Shown: one piece after another, positions 52,854-62,503 of the stretch | Position numbering within the stretch: the stretch's first letter is position 1 | How the letters are laid out: every line of letters begins with the position of its first letter | Source: an uncultured Bacteroidaceae bacterium | Lineage (GTDB): Bacteria; Bacteroidota; Bacteroidia; Bacteroidales; Bacteroidaceae | Length of the DNA stretch: 64,000 nt | Direction: 5' to 3' | Assembly: GCA_905235525.1 (NCBI GenBank) | Contig: CAJOLW010000002.1 | Location: 52,105-116,104, forward strand | Notes under the pieces: model-generated | Database searches by the model: none | Told to the model about the DNA's origin: nothing | The model's input: only the letters and a program-made list of their open reading frames with translations | Translations under genes and position numbers: made by a program

Positions 52854-53519
52854 TTATTGGTATATATAATATGTGCCGCCATCGCTTTGGGCGTATTTGC
52901 GGAGGAGGGCTTGGATGTATTCAGCATTTTCTCTGACCCGTTGCTCGTTGCCATCGTAGCCATTGATGAGGATGAGCAGGTGACGGGTGGAGAGGGTCAT
53001 CTTGGTGCGTTCGTTATCGCTGGTTGGGGTGCCCACACCTCCTTGCTGGTCACGATAGACGGGTAAGCCGTGAATGTTGATGAAGCCTCGTCCGATGCCT
53101 TCGTAGGGTTCTCCTTCACGTCCGATGCCTAAGGTGAGGGTGTCGCCAACGATCTTGTCGGCATCGAAGCCTCCGATGCTGTATCCGTAGGCGATGGATG
53201 CCAAGTTGACGAGGTCAACGAGCGTGTCGCGCTGATAGAGTTCCTTGCCTTGCAACACGCGACGTATTAACGCCTCGGAGGCTGGGCGGTAGCGGGAAGG
53301 GTCTTTCCCGCAGGCTTTGTACACTCGTCTTGTGGCGGAGATGCTGGTCAGTTCCTTTAAGGATTCAGTGGTCAGTTCCCGACGGAACTTTTCGCCGAGT
53401 GCTTCGATTTCTGCCCACAAATCTGCATGGTAGGGTGAGTTGACCACCTCTGCTTCTAAACATGCCCCGACAAATTCAGGGCATATTTGTTCAATCTCAT
53501 TGGATACAAATACTTTCAT
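52854..53519 (-). CDS. B3/B4 (tRNA-synthetase-like) domain protein
   Basis: A 221-residue protein matching the stand-alone B3/B4 domain of phenylalanyl-tRNA synthetase beta. The hallmark segments are SISATRRVYKACGKDPSRYR, RPASEALIRRVLQGKELY and SIGGFDADKIVGDTLTLG. Such free-standing proteins are common and are thought to bind tRNA or edit mis-acylated tRNA, but this is unproven. It lies 13 bases after the Cthe_2159-type gene and is probably in the same transcript. Confidence 0.88.
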   Translation of the reverse strand: MKVFVSNEIEQICPEFVGACLEAEVVNSPYHADLWAEIEALGEKFRRELTTESLKELTSISATRRVYKACGKDPSRYRPASEALIRRVLQGKELYQRDTLVDLVNLASIAYGYSIGGFDADKIVGDTLTLGIGREGEPYEGIGRGFINIHGLPVYRDQQGGVGTPTSDNERTKMTLSTRHLLILINGYDGNEQRVRENAEYIQALLRKYAQSDGGTYYIYQ

Positions 53520-53532
53520 CGGTTGTTCTTCT

Positions 53533-55140
53533 TTATCTCACCACGGTGAAGTTCTCGCTGAGCGTGAAAGTCTTCTCGTAGTCTTGGGTCTTGACAGTGT
53601 AGGTGTTGCCGACCTTGAATTGTGGTGTGGTGATGAGGCTGGAACTGCGCTTGAGGGAGAAGGGGATGGTGAGAGTGTCGAGAAGGGTGCCGTTGGCATC
53701 GCAAATCAGGACAGGCTCGTCCTTGACGATGTTGATGCCAAGAAGGAGGGCTGTGGGTTGCTTGGCGGTGTCGTTGGTGGGCACGGAAGGCATTTCACCC
53801 ATGCCAGCACCGACGGAGAAGATTTTGCCGCCTGACACCTCGATGGGGGAGAAGTCGCAGTCAAGTCCCTCTTCGGGCATACCCCGTTGGCTCCACGCAT
53901 AGACGGTGCCACCAGTGATGATGATGGCAGGATCGTTGTTCTGCTCGTTGTTGCCACCACCGAAGCCGCCAAAGCCTCCGAATCCTCCTGCAAAGAAATC
54001 GACGAGGTTGGCATCGACGGCATCGTTGGTGGTGCTGCGTGCCACGACATTTGCACCGTTGAATTCGATGACGGCATTGGCATTGATGGCATCGTCGATG
54101 GCGGTGACATTTACGTCGCCTCCATTCAGGATGACTCCGTTTTTCCCCTCGATACCTTCAGCGCCAGGGGTGTTGGTCGTGACAGTCACATGACCGCTGT
54201 TGATGGTGACGATGTTCTTGGATACAATGCCCTTGGCAGGAGAAACATATTTGTGTTTGCCGAAGTCCATGCCACCTCCTTCTTCGCCATCTTCACCGGC
54301 ACCGAAGCCTCCGAAACCGCCAAAGCCAGGGAATCCTCCTTGGCGGGTGCTGTCGGCAGGAGCACCGAAGCCTCCGAAACCGCCCATGGGTGGGAAACCG
54401 CCTCCGAAGTCAGGCCTGGGAAAATTTCCCATCGGGAATCCGCCTTGACGAGTGCTGTCGGCAGGAGCGCCAAAGCCTCCGAATCCACCCATGGGAAAAC
54501 CGCCTCCTCCGAAGTCGGGGAAGCCACCTTCTCCAAAGTTGGGCATGCCGCCTCCAAATCCACCGAAACTCAAGGGCTTCTCGCCGAGGTGGTTACCCGA
54601 AGTGGTGACGTTGATAGTCAAGTCTTCTATCGTGATGTTGTCCTTGCACTTGATGCCTCGACAACCGTCGCCTGTCGCAACGATGTTGAGCGTTCCCTTG
54701 CCCGAAAAGAGAATCTTATCCTTTGCCCAAATGACAGCAGACTTGTTGTTGACTGTGTCGTTGCAGGCAGTGAGGGTCAGTGTGTTTTCGGTACCGTTGG
54801 CTGCCTCAATCTCCACCTTCTTCTTGTTCTTCAGCCAAAGAGGTGCACCTTCTTGACTGGTCAGGTCGAGTTTGTTCAGTATCACTTTTGCCTTGCCGTC
54901 GGTTTTGAGGATGAGCCCGCCGTCGTCGCTCTTGCCGCTCACGGAAACGGTCAGTTTGTGAGCCTGAAATGCGCTTTCAATGCTTACGTGCGCTCCGTTC
55001 ATCTCTACGGTGACACTGTCTTTCACTTGTTGTTCCACCTTGGCTTTCGAACCGTCGAAATGGATGGTGATGTCTTCTGCATGGCACATGCTGCCTGTCA
55101 ACAGGGAAAGTGCCCATGCAATGATGATTCTGTTACTCAT
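53533..55140 (-). CDS. Surface carbohydrate-binding-type protein (Cthe_2159 family) with Gly/Phe repeats
   Basis: A 535-residue secreted protein with a signal peptide (MSNRIIIAWALSLLTGSMCH, then AED). N-terminal beta-helix-like segments include LILKTDGKAKVILNKLDL and GDGCRGIKCKDNITIEDLTI. Such repeats are found in the Cthe_2159 family, which binds pectin-like polysaccharides with calcium. In the middle (about residues 190-300) there is low-complexity Gly/Phe/Pro-rich sequence with GGFGGFGAPADSTRQGGFP repeated twice. Calling it a carbohydrate-binding protein is an inference from the family. The B3/B4 gene follows. Confidence 0.8.
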   Translation of the reverse strand: MSNRIIIAWALSLLTGSMCHAEDITIHFDGSKAKVEQQVKDSVTVEMNGAHVSIESAFQAHKLTVSVSGKSDDGGLILKTDGKAKVILNKLDLTSQEGAPLWLKNKKKVEIEAANGTENTLTLTACNDTVNNKSAVIWAKDKILFSGKGTLNIVATGDGCRGIKCKDNITIEDLTINVTTSGNHLGEKPLSFGGFGGGMPNFGEGGFPDFGGGGFPMGGFGGFGAPADSTRQGGFPMGNFPRPDFGGGFPPMGGFGGFGAPADSTRQGGFPGFGGFGGFGAGEDGEEGGGMDFGKHKYVSPAKGIVSKNIVTINSGHVTVTTNTPGAEGIEGKNGVILNGGDVNVTAIDDAINANAVIEFNGANVVARSTTNDAVDANLVDFFAGGFGGFGGFGGGNNEQNNDPAIIITGGTVYAWSQRGMPEEGLDCDFSPIEVSGGKIFSVGAGMGEMPSVPTNDTAKQPTALLLGINIVKDEPVLICDANGTLLDTLTIPFSLKRSSSLITTPQFKVGNTYTVKTQDYEKTFTLSENFTVVR

Positions 55141-55315
55141 GTTGGATATAAAGAATTATGTTATTGATTAAAAAGAGTGATGAAATGATTTTACCTTTTA
55201 GAGGTGGAGGGGTGGGGAAAAGATTAAAATGTAAAAGGACTTTTTAGGATAATTTAAGCAAATGTTTGTCCATGTGGGGAAAAAGCAGTTACTTTGTGAA
55301 AAAATAGCAGACAGC

Positions 55316-57589
55316 ATGATGGATTATCTTGATTTTGCGGGACAAAATGATGTGTTTTCGTCGCAGTTGGCTGAAAGCGATGGGGTGCATAACCACGAGA
55401 TGAATGTGGCGTGGCGTTTTGTGACGAGCACGAATGTGTCGGTGTTTTTGACAGGTAAGGCAGGAACGGGCAAGACGACGTTTCTGCGCACACTTCGGGA
55501 GAGAACCCCGAAGCGGATGGTGGTGCTGGCTCCTACGGGTGTGGCTGCCATCAATGCGCAGGGGCAGACGATTCATTCGTTCTTCCAACTCTCGTTGGGA
55601 CCGCAGGTGCCGGGGATGGTGCAGGGGGAGAAGAAGTCGTACTACCGAATGAGCAAGGAGAAGAAGAACCTCATCAAGACGTTGGACTTGCTGGTGATTG
55701 ATGAGATTTCGATGGTGCGGTGTGACGTGCTGGATGCGGTGGATCAGGAACTTCGTAAGTATCGTGAAAGAGGGAAACCTTTCGGAGGGGTGCAGTTGTT
55801 GCTGATTGGTGACTTGCAGCAGTTGGCTCCTGTGGCTCAGGAACGGGAATGGGCATTGCTGTCGCCTTATTACAACACTCCGTATTTCTTTGGCAGCAAG
55901 GCGTTGCAGCAGATTCCGTATGTGACCATCGAACTGAAACATATATACCGGCAGCAGGATGCAGCGTTTATCGACATCTTGGCGAAGATACGCAGCAATC
56001 AGGTGGACACGGCAACGATGAATGCCTTGAATGCCAGGTATGTGAAGGACTTTGTACCTCCGAAGGATGAAGACTGGATTCGTCTGACCACGCACAACCG
56101 CATGGCGCAGACTTACAATGAGCAGCAGTTGGCAGCCTTGAAGACAACGGAGATGAGTTTCATGGCAGAGATTCGCCGGAATTTTCCTGAGAGCAGTTAC
56201 CCTGCCGATGAACATCTGGTGCTGAAAGAGGGTGCGCAGGTCATGTTCATCAAGAATGACCCGAACCCTGGAAAGGAGTATTACAACGGAAAGATTGGCA
56301 CGGTGGAGGGTGTGACATGGGATGACGAACGGGACGAACGGCTCATCGTCGTGCATTGCAAGGAGGATGACAGCACCATCTATGTGCCGCAACTGACTTG
56401 GGAGAACACCAAGTATGTGATTGATGCGGAGACAAAGGAAATCCGTGAAGAGGTGGACGGCACGTTCAGACAATATCCGTTGCGGTTGGCATGGGCAATC
56501 ACGGTGCATAAGAGCCAGGGATTGACGTTTGACCATGCTGTGCTCGACATCACCGACTCGTTCACACATGGTCAGGTGTATGTGGCACTGAGCCGTTGCC
56601 GCACACTGGAGGGCATGGTGCTGGCACGTCCCCTTTTGTCGGGTTCGGTCATTACGGATGCGTCGGTCAACGCTTATATTGACCGTGAACTGGTGGAGGC
56701 GCAGCAAACGGAAGAGAAACTGCCGCAGATGATGTATGAGTATTATTTCTCCCTACTCAATGAACTTTTCGACTTCACCTTGCTGAGGAAAGACTTGGAG
56801 CATCTCTTGCGGGTGGTGAACCAGCATCTGTATACTTCGCAACCGGAACTCTTGGCTGTCATGCAGGAGACACTTCCGAAGGTGGATGCAGAGGTGGTGG
56901 AGGTGTCGCAGAAGTTCAGACGCCAATATACGGTGCTCATGCAGCAAAGTGGTGCTTCTTTTGCAGAGGATGAGAAACTGCAAGAGCGGCTGAAGGCTGC
57001 AATGGGATATTTTGACACGAAACTGCACGAACTGCTGGACCCTGTGATGGCACACACGAAGGTGGTGATCAACAACAAGCAGAATGCCACCCTCTATAAC
57101 AATGCACTGGATGCTTTCACGCTGTCTTACAAACTCAAGGTGGGCATCTTCGCAAGACTGGAAGAAAAAGGCTTCTCCATCCGCGACTTCCTCAGTGCCA
57201 AGGCGAAGGCTGCATTGGACGAGGTGGTGATAGGAGAGGAGGTGGAGAAGAAACGCAAGAAGAAGGTGAAGGAAGAAAAGCCGAAGAAGGAGAAGGTGGA
57301 CACGAGAGCCCTCACTTTCAAGATGTTCCGCGATGGAAAGACCCTCAAGGAAATTGCCGCAGAAAGGTCACTCACGGTGGGTACGGTGGAGAATCATCTG
57401 GCTCATTTTGTGGAACAGGGCGAACTGGAGATTGGTGAGGTGGTGAGCAGTCAGCATCAGAAAATCATCCGTGGCATCGTCAAATCGTTCAACAAGGCTT
57501 ATTCGCTCAGCGAGGTGAAGAACCTCCTGCCGAACGACTATACTTATGCTGAAATTAAATTGGTCATTGCAGACATGAAGAGGGAATGA
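55316..57589 (+). CDS. PIF1/RecD-like helicase with C-terminal helix-turn-helix domain
   Basis: A 757-residue SF1B helicase. Walker A GKAGTGKTTFLRTL and the following LAPTGVAAINAQGQTIHSFF are diagnostic of PIF1/RRM3 helicases; Walker B LLVIDEISMV and a DLQQLAPV motif follow. The C-terminus has a Lys/Glu-rich hinge and a winged-helix-like LKEIAAERSLTVGTVENHLA. The start is uncertain: 55316 gives MMDYLDFAG, while 55262 would add 18 residues that span a TTACTTTG promoter-like box. It probably acts in replication-fork or G-quadruplex DNA unwinding; its target is unknown. Confidence 0.88.
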   Translation: MMDYLDFAGQNDVFSSQLAESDGVHNHEMNVAWRFVTSTNVSVFLTGKAGTGKTTFLRTLRERTPKRMVVLAPTGVAAINAQGQTIHSFFQLSLGPQVPGMVQGEKKSYYRMSKEKKNLIKTLDLLVIDEISMVRCDVLDAVDQELRKYRERGKPFGGVQLLLIGDLQQLAPVAQEREWALLSPYYNTPYFFGSKALQQIPYVTIELKHIYRQQDAAFIDILAKIRSNQVDTATMNALNARYVKDFVPPKDEDWIRLTTHNRMAQTYNEQQLAALKTTEMSFMAEIRRNFPESSYPADEHLVLKEGAQVMFIKNDPNPGKEYYNGKIGTVEGVTWDDERDERLIVVHCKEDDSTIYVPQLTWENTKYVIDAETKEIREEVDGTFRQYPLRLAWAITVHKSQGLTFDHAVLDITDSFTHGQVYVALSRCRTLEGMVLARPLLSGSVITDASVNAYIDRELVEAQQTEEKLPQMMYEYYFSLLNELFDFTLLRKDLEHLLRVVNQHLYTSQPELLAVMQETLPKVDAEVVEVSQKFRRQYTVLMQQSGASFAEDEKLQERLKAAMGYFDTKLHELLDPVMAHTKVVINNKQNATLYNNALDAFTLSYKLKVGIFARLEEKGFSIRDFLSAKAKAALDEVVIGEEVEKKRKKKVKEEKPKKEKVDTRALTFKMFRDGKTLKEIAAERSLTVGTVENHLAHFVEQGELEIGEVVSSQHQKIIRGIVKSFNKAYSLSEVKNLLPNDYTYAEIKLVIADMKRE

Positions 57590-57651
57590 CCGATTAGGAA
57601 CATAATCAGAAAAAAATGCACGCTTCTTTTGTTTTTGTGCGTAGAATATCG

Positions 57652-57659
57652 TACCTTTG
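57652..57659 (+). promoter_or_regulatory. -7 box (TACCTTTG) for ilvE
   Basis: TACCTTTGCAACTG lies 37 bases before the ATG at 57696, with a TTTTGTTTTTG -33-like run about 20 bases further upstream. Confidence 0.7.
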
Positions 57660-57695
57660 CAACTGAATTTGTAAAATCATTAAAAGAAAAACGAT

Positions 57696-58718
57696 ATGGA
57701 ACAGATGGACTGGTCAAGCCTTGGCTTTGGCTATCACAAGACCGATTACAATGTACGCTGTTACTTCCGTGACGGCAAATGGGGCGAAATAGAAGTTTGC
57801 TCCGAAGAGACAATTCCACTTCACATGGCTGCCACTTGTCTGCACTACGGACAGGAGGCTTTCGAAGGACTGAAGGCTTACCGCTGTCCTGACGGCAAGG
57901 TGAGAGTGTTCCGCAGCGACGAGAATGCGGCACGTCTGCAAAGCACTTGCCGTGGCATTCTGATGCCAGAACTGCCTACCGAGAAATTCAACGAGATGGT
58001 GGATAAGGTGGTGCGCCTGAACGAGCGTTTCATCCCTCCATACGAGACTGGTGCAACGCTTTACATCCGTCCGCTGCTCATCGGTACGAGCGCACAGGTG
58101 GGTGTGCATCCTGCTACTGAATATCTGTTCATGATTTTCGTCACTCCAGTAGGTCCTTACTTCAAGGGGGGCTTCTCTTGCAACGACTATGTGATCATCC
58201 GTGAGTATGACCGCTCGGCTCCTCTCGGCACTGGTATCTATAAGGTAGGTGGCAACTATGCTGCTTCTCTCCGTGCCAACAAGATGGCACATGACCTTGG
58301 TTATGCTTGTGAGTTCTACCTCGATGCAAAGGAGAAGAAGTACATGGACGAGTGTGGTGCTGCCAATTTCTTCGGCATCAAGAACAACACCTATGTGACA
58401 CCAAAATCCACTTCTATCCTCCCCTCTATCACCAACAAGAGCCTCATGCAGTTGGCTGAGGATCTTGGCCTGAAGGTGGAACGTCGTCAGATTCCAGAGG
58501 AAGAACTGGCTACGTTTGAAGAGGCTGGCGCATGCGGCACGGCTGCAGTGATTTCACCCATCGGCAAGATTGACGACTTGGAGGAGAAGAAGACTTTCCA
58601 AATCTCCAAGAATGGCAAGCCCGGTCCTATCTCAGAGAAACTGTACAACAAACTGCGTGGCATCCAGTATGGCACTGAACCAGACGTACACGGATGGACA
58701 CGCGTGGTGATTGAATAA
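57696..58718 (+). CDS. ilvE: Branched-chain amino-acid aminotransferase
   Basis: A 340-residue PLP enzyme of fold type IV, catalysing the last step of leucine, isoleucine and valine synthesis. Visible features are CLHYGQEAFEGLKAYRCPDG, the PLP-lysine in YKVGGNYAASL, the DECGAANFFGI segment and a later EEAGACGTAAVISPIG. Length agrees with the larger bacterial BCAT subgroup. It has a strong promoter box upstream. It is followed within 13 bases by the nucleotidyltransferase gene. Confidence 0.95.
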   Translation: MEQMDWSSLGFGYHKTDYNVRCYFRDGKWGEIEVCSEETIPLHMAATCLHYGQEAFEGLKAYRCPDGKVRVFRSDENAARLQSTCRGILMPELPTEKFNEMVDKVVRLNERFIPPYETGATLYIRPLLIGTSAQVGVHPATEYLFMIFVTPVGPYFKGGFSCNDYVIIREYDRSAPLGTGIYKVGGNYAASLRANKMAHDLGYACEFYLDAKEKKYMDECGAANFFGIKNNTYVTPKSTSILPSITNKSLMQLAEDLGLKVERRQIPEEELATFEEAGACGTAAVISPIGKIDDLEEKKTFQISKNGKPGPISEKLYNKLRGIQYGTEPDVHGWTRVVIE

Positions 58719-58731
58719 AGACCCATCCACT

Positions 58732-59652
58732 ATGAAACCAACATTATTTCTCCTTGCTGCGGGAATGGGAAGCCGTTATGGTGGCTTGAAGCAGTTGGAT
58801 GGTCTTGGTCCTAATGGCGAAACCATCATGGATTACTCTATCTACGATGCCATCCAGGCTGGATTTGGCAAGATTGTATGGGTGATTCGCAAAGATTTTG
58901 AAGAGCAGTTCCGTACGCAGATTCTGTCAAAGTATGAGGGCGTTATTCCCTGTGAATTGTGTTTCCAGGGCATTGATAGCCTTCCTGAGGGCTTTAAGTG
59001 CCCAGAAGGACGTGTGAAGCCTTGGGGCACCAACCATGCTGTGCTGATGGGTAAGGATGTGATTAAGGAGCCTTTCGCTGTGATTAACTGCGATGACTTC
59101 TATGGTCGCGATGCCTTCATGTCTATCGGCAAGTATCTCTCTAACCTGCCAGAGGGTTCTAAGAACAAGTATGCAATGGTGGGCTTTCGTTGCTGCAACA
59201 CACTTTCTGAGAATGGTTCTGTGGCTCGTGGTGTGTGCATGTATGATGACAACCGTCATTTGGTGGATGTGGTGGAACGCACAGAAATCTTGCGTCAGGC
59301 AGATAAGGGCAACGCCATCTGCTACAAGGACGAGCAAGGTGGATGGGTGGCGCTGGATGAGAATACTCCTGTGAGCATGAACATGTGGGGCTTCACACCT
59401 GACTACTTCGAGTACAGTGAGACGGAATTCAAGGCGTTCCTCAGTGATCCGAAGAACATGGAGAATCTGAAGGCTGAGTTCTTCATCCCATTGATGGTGA
59501 ACAAACTCATCAAGAGTGGTACGGCAACTGTTGAGGTGCTTGACACTACGTCTGTATGGTTCGGTGTGACTTACGCTGCTGACCGTCAGGCAACAGTGGA
59601 CCGCATCGCCAAACTTGTGGCTGATGGTGTTTATCCAAACAAGTTGTTCTGA
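58732..59652 (+). CDS. Sugar-phosphate nucleotidyltransferase family protein
   Basis: A 306-residue GT-A fold enzyme. The N-terminal PTLFLLAAGMGSRYGGLKQL and NGETIMDYSIYDA motifs contain the nucleotide-binding G-x-G-x-R and sugar-phosphate signature, and VINCDDFYGRDAF supplies the metal-binding Asp. The exact nucleotide and sugar are not recognised. It follows ilvE with 13 bases between; the first ATG in frame at 58732 is chosen over a TTG seven codons upstream. Confidence 0.85.
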   Translation: MKPTLFLLAAGMGSRYGGLKQLDGLGPNGETIMDYSIYDAIQAGFGKIVWVIRKDFEEQFRTQILSKYEGVIPCELCFQGIDSLPEGFKCPEGRVKPWGTNHAVLMGKDVIKEPFAVINCDDFYGRDAFMSIGKYLSNLPEGSKNKYAMVGFRCCNTLSENGSVARGVCMYDDNRHLVDVVERTEILRQADKGNAICYKDEQGGWVALDENTPVSMNMWGFTPDYFEYSETEFKAFLSDPKNMENLKAEFFIPLMVNKLIKSGTATVEVLDTTSVWFGVTYAADRQATVDRIAKLVADGVYPNKLF

Positions 59653-59695
59653 AAAAATCAGACATTCGATACAAACGTCTAAACGTATGTTGTAT

Positions 59696-60418
59696 ATGAA
59701 GAATTTTCTGAAAGTGATGGGCATGTATGTGGCAATGTGTGTCCCAGCAATGGTTTCGGCACAAGATAAGGTGGAAGCCTACGTCAGTGCAGACCTCGTG
59801 TCGAACTACGTTTGGCGAGGTCAAGACCTTGGTGCTGCCGCTGTGCAGCCCACTTTGGGTGTTGCATGGAAGGGTCTCAAACTGGAGGCTTGGGGTAACT
59901 ATGGCATCACTGACCCTGATGATACGAAGGAACTGGATTTGACTTTGGGATACCAAACGGGAGGATTCAGTGTTTCCGTAGTGGATTACTATTATCAGGG
60001 TGATGATGTGGCACCACGTTCCGAAAAGTTCTTCAATTACAAAGCGCATGAGACGTCTCATGAGTTTGAAGCCTCTGTCGGCTACGACTTTGATGTGGCA
60101 GCAGTGAGTTGGAGCACCATCTTTGCTGGCAATGACGGTGTGAACCGCTCGGGCAAACGTGCTTACTCGTCTTATCTTGAGGCTTCAGCACCATTCAGGT
60201 TGGGAGGGCTTGATTGGAATGCCACGGTGGGTGCTGTACCTTATGCCACAGACTATTATGAGGAGCCTATCCGTCATTTTGCAGTCATCAACGTGGCTCT
60301 CCGTGCTGAAAAGGAGATTAAAATCACACCGACATTCTCGTTGCCTCTTTTTGCTTCTTTGACAGCAAATCCACACACTGAAAAGGTGTATATGACATTT
60401 GGTCTCACCTTGCGTTAA
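59696..60418 (+). CDS. Outer-membrane beta-barrel protein (TorF-like), function unknown
   Basis: A 240-residue secreted protein with a signal peptide (MKNFLKVMGMYVAMCVPAMV, then SAQ). Alternating hydrophobic strands and aromatic residues such as YVSADLVSNYVWRGQDLG and LELDLTLGYQ-like segments suggest a small beta-barrel of the TorF/putative porin type. The C-terminus ends in VYMTFGLTLR, with no terminal aromatic. An alternative start at 59687 (MLY) is equally possible. It follows the nucleotidyltransferase gene by 43 bases. Confidence 0.75.
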   Translation: MKNFLKVMGMYVAMCVPAMVSAQDKVEAYVSADLVSNYVWRGQDLGAAAVQPTLGVAWKGLKLEAWGNYGITDPDDTKELDLTLGYQTGGFSVSVVDYYYQGDDVAPRSEKFFNYKAHETSHEFEASVGYDFDVAAVSWSTIFAGNDGVNRSGKRAYSSYLEASAPFRLGGLDWNATVGAVPYATDYYEEPIRHFAVINVALRAEKEIKITPTFSLPLFASLTANPHTEKVYMTFGLTLR

Positions 60419-60438
60419 GACGTCGAATGATTCATTTA

Positions 60439-60473
60439 GACGGTTGGTCGGCTGACTAACCGTCTTTTTTTTG
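60439..60473 (+). terminator. Terminator before rfbA
   Basis: GACGGTTGGTC and GACTAACCGTC form a 10-11-bp stem with one bulged or mismatched base and are followed by eight T. Confidence 0.85.
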
Positions 60474-60562
60474 TCTTAATGGTGCTTTTTTTTGTTTCTT
60501 TGAAAAAAAAGTGCGTACTTTGCGAATCAATAAGCAGATATCTCTCTAAAAAAGTAGATAAA

Positions 60563-61456
60563 ATGAAAGGAATAGTTCTTGCAGGTGGTTCGGGTACAAG
60601 GCTTTACCCCATTACTAAAGGTGTGAGCAAACAACTCATCCCGATCTTCGATAAGCCTATGGTGTATTATCCTCTCTCGGTGCTGATGCTGGCGGGCATC
60701 AGGGAGATTCTCATCATCTCCACACCTTATGACTTGCCCGGCTTCAAGCGACTGTTGGGTGATGGCAGCGATTATGGTGTGCATTTCGAGTATGCCGAAC
60801 AACCTTCACCCGATGGTTTGGCACAGGCTTTCATCATTGGCGAGAAGTTTGTGGACAACGATGATGTGTGCCTCGTGTTGGGCGATAACATCTTCCATGG
60901 TCGTGGCTTCTCGGGCATGCTGAAGGAGTGTGTGGAGAATGCCAAGCAGGGTAAGGCAAGCGTGTTTGGCTATTGGGTGCAAGACCCTGAGCGATATGGT
61001 GTGGCAGAGTTTGACAAGGAGGGCAATTGCCTTTCCATCGAGGAGAAACCTAAAGAGCCCAAGAGCAACTATGCGGTGGTGGGTCTCTACTTCTATCCCA
61101 ACAAGGTGGTGGAAGTGGCAAAGAATATCAAGCCGTCGGCACGTGGAGAGTTGGAAATCACTACGGTAAATCAGGAGTTCCTCAACGAGAAGAAACTGAA
61201 AGTGCAACTCTTGGGACGCGGTTTTGCATGGCTCGATACGGGAACCCACGACTCACTCTCCGAGGCTTCTACCTTCATCGAGGTGCTGGAGAAGCGAACG
61301 GGCTTGAAGATTGCCTGCTTGGAAGGCATCGCCTATCACAATGGCTGGATTACTTCTGAGAAACTGCGTGAACTGGCACAACCGATGCTGAAGAACCAGT
61401 ATGGACAGTATCTGATGAAACTGGCTGACACGAAATATTTCGGTGAGATGAAGTAA
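60563..61456 (+). CDS. rfbA: Glucose-1-phosphate thymidylyltransferase
   Basis: A 297-residue enzyme joining glucose-1-phosphate and dTTP, the first step of dTDP-rhamnose synthesis. The N-terminal [20 protein letters not shown] and the DKPMVYYPL and [14 protein letters not shown] segments (metal-binding Asp) are diagnostic, as is [14 protein letters not shown] near the end. The ATG at 60563 starts just before this motif; upstream in-frame codons to 60479 overlap the terminator region. The rfbD gene is far away in the window, so the pathway genes are scattered. Confidence 0.95.
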   Translation: MKGIVLAGGSGTRLYPITKGVSKQLIPIFDKPMVYYPLSVLMLAGIREILIISTPYDLPGFKRLLGDGSDYGVHFEYAEQPSPDGLAQAFIIGEKFVDNDDVCLVLGDNIFHGRGFSGMLKECVENAKQGKASVFGYWVQDPERYGVAEFDKEGNCLSIEEKPKEPKSNYAVVGLYFYPNKVVEVAKNIKPSARGELEITTVNQEFLNEKKLKVQLLGRGFAWLDTGTHDSLSEASTFIEVLEKRTGLKIACLEGIAYHNGWITSEKLRELAQPMLKNQYGQYLMKLADTKYFGEMK

Positions 61457-61478
61457 ACAGAACAAAATCTATAAGAAT

Positions 61479-62420
61479 ATGAAAAAATCTTTTGGTATGG
61501 CTGTTGGTGCAATGCTGTTGCTGATGGCTTGCACGGGTCAGAAGGGTACTGCTCAAGGTGAGAGCGGTGCAGAAGATTCGTTGGCTGCCGACACAGCGTT
61601 TGATGTGTCTGACACGTTGGTGTTCAAGGAAGTGAGGTGTCAAGACAATAAGCCATATAAAGTGAAAATCGTCGATTACAGTGGTGACGAAGAACCTTAT
61701 CCTTACACGGTTGAGACAGTGGCTGACACTTGGGTGGTGAACACGCTTTGGGCTGTGGGTGGGCCTGCTGAGGCTGTGGCGTTTGTCAATCAGTGGTTGA
61801 CGCTTGATGCGGCAGGGGCAGATTCATATAGTGTTCATACGGCAGCCGAGGTGGCAAAAGCGTATGAGGAACTGGAGAAGGAAGGTGTGACGGATATACG
61901 TTCTGCACTGAAGAATAGATGGGGAGAGCATCAGCCTGATGAGGATGATGATATTGATGAGGACGAGATGGAATCGATGGCTTTTAAGTCTGCCAATGAA
62001 TACAGTTCATCCATCAGTGTGATGTGGCAGACAAAGAATTTGCTTACCTTGTGGGATTCTGGTTACGATTATGAGGCAGGTGCAGCGCATGGCATGCCGT
62101 GGGGGGCTGCTAAGACGTTTGACCTGAAGAACTTGCGTATTTTGACATTGGATGACATCATCACGGAAAGCGGAAAACAGGCGGTGCTGAAGATGATATT
62201 TGACCAACTGGAGGATGAATATGCTGATGTTTGGGATATGGCGAGTGATGCGTCAGATTTTCCTGGCACTGCCCCTGCTTTGGATAAAGATGGTGTACGT
62301 TTCGACTATGGTGCTTACGAACTGGGTGCCTATGCCATGGGCATGCCCAGTGTCGTGATTCCTTACGAAAAAATCAAGAAGTATCTTACACCTGAGGTGA
62401 AGGAACTTTTGGGTCTTTAA
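61479..62420 (+). CDS. DUF3298-domain lipoprotein
   Basis: A 313-residue secreted protein with a lipobox in AMLLLMACTGQ (Cys18). The mature part has a DUF3298/RsiV-like C-terminal domain, recognisable by YDYEAGAAHGMPWGAAKTFD, DDIITESGKQ and GAYAMGMPSVVIPYEKIKKY. An Asp/Glu-rich insertion (about residues 150-165) precedes it. DUF3298 proteins may bind lysozyme or act as envelope sensors, but most have no assigned role. It follows rfbA by 22 bases. Confidence 0.8.
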   Translation: MKKSFGMAVGAMLLLMACTGQKGTAQGESGAEDSLAADTAFDVSDTLVFKEVRCQDNKPYKVKIVDYSGDEEPYPYTVETVADTWVVNTLWAVGGPAEAVAFVNQWLTLDAAGADSYSVHTAAEVAKAYEELEKEGVTDIRSALKNRWGEHQPDEDDDIDEDEMESMAFKSANEYSSSISVMWQTKNLLTLWDSGYDYEAGAAHGMPWGAAKTFDLKNLRILTLDDIITESGKQAVLKMIFDQLEDEYADVWDMASDASDFPGTAPALDKDGVRFDYGAYELGAYAMGMPSVVIPYEKIKKYLTPEVKELLGL

Positions 62421-62503
62421 CCTTAACCCAAACCTTAACTTTGAACTTAACCCAAACTTTGACTCTGACTCCTAAATCCGAATTCTTGAACTCCTTGTAT
62501 TCG

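Noticed and set aside
53887..55167. 426-codon plus-strand frame opposite the Cthe_2159-type gene
   Set aside because: It is a shadow of the repeat-rich minus-strand gene, which has a signal peptide and beta-helix-like segments.
55289..56707. Long 472-codon minus-strand frame opposite the PIF1-like helicase
   Set aside because: The plus strand has complete helicase motifs; the antisense product is rich in His, Arg and Gln with no known domain.
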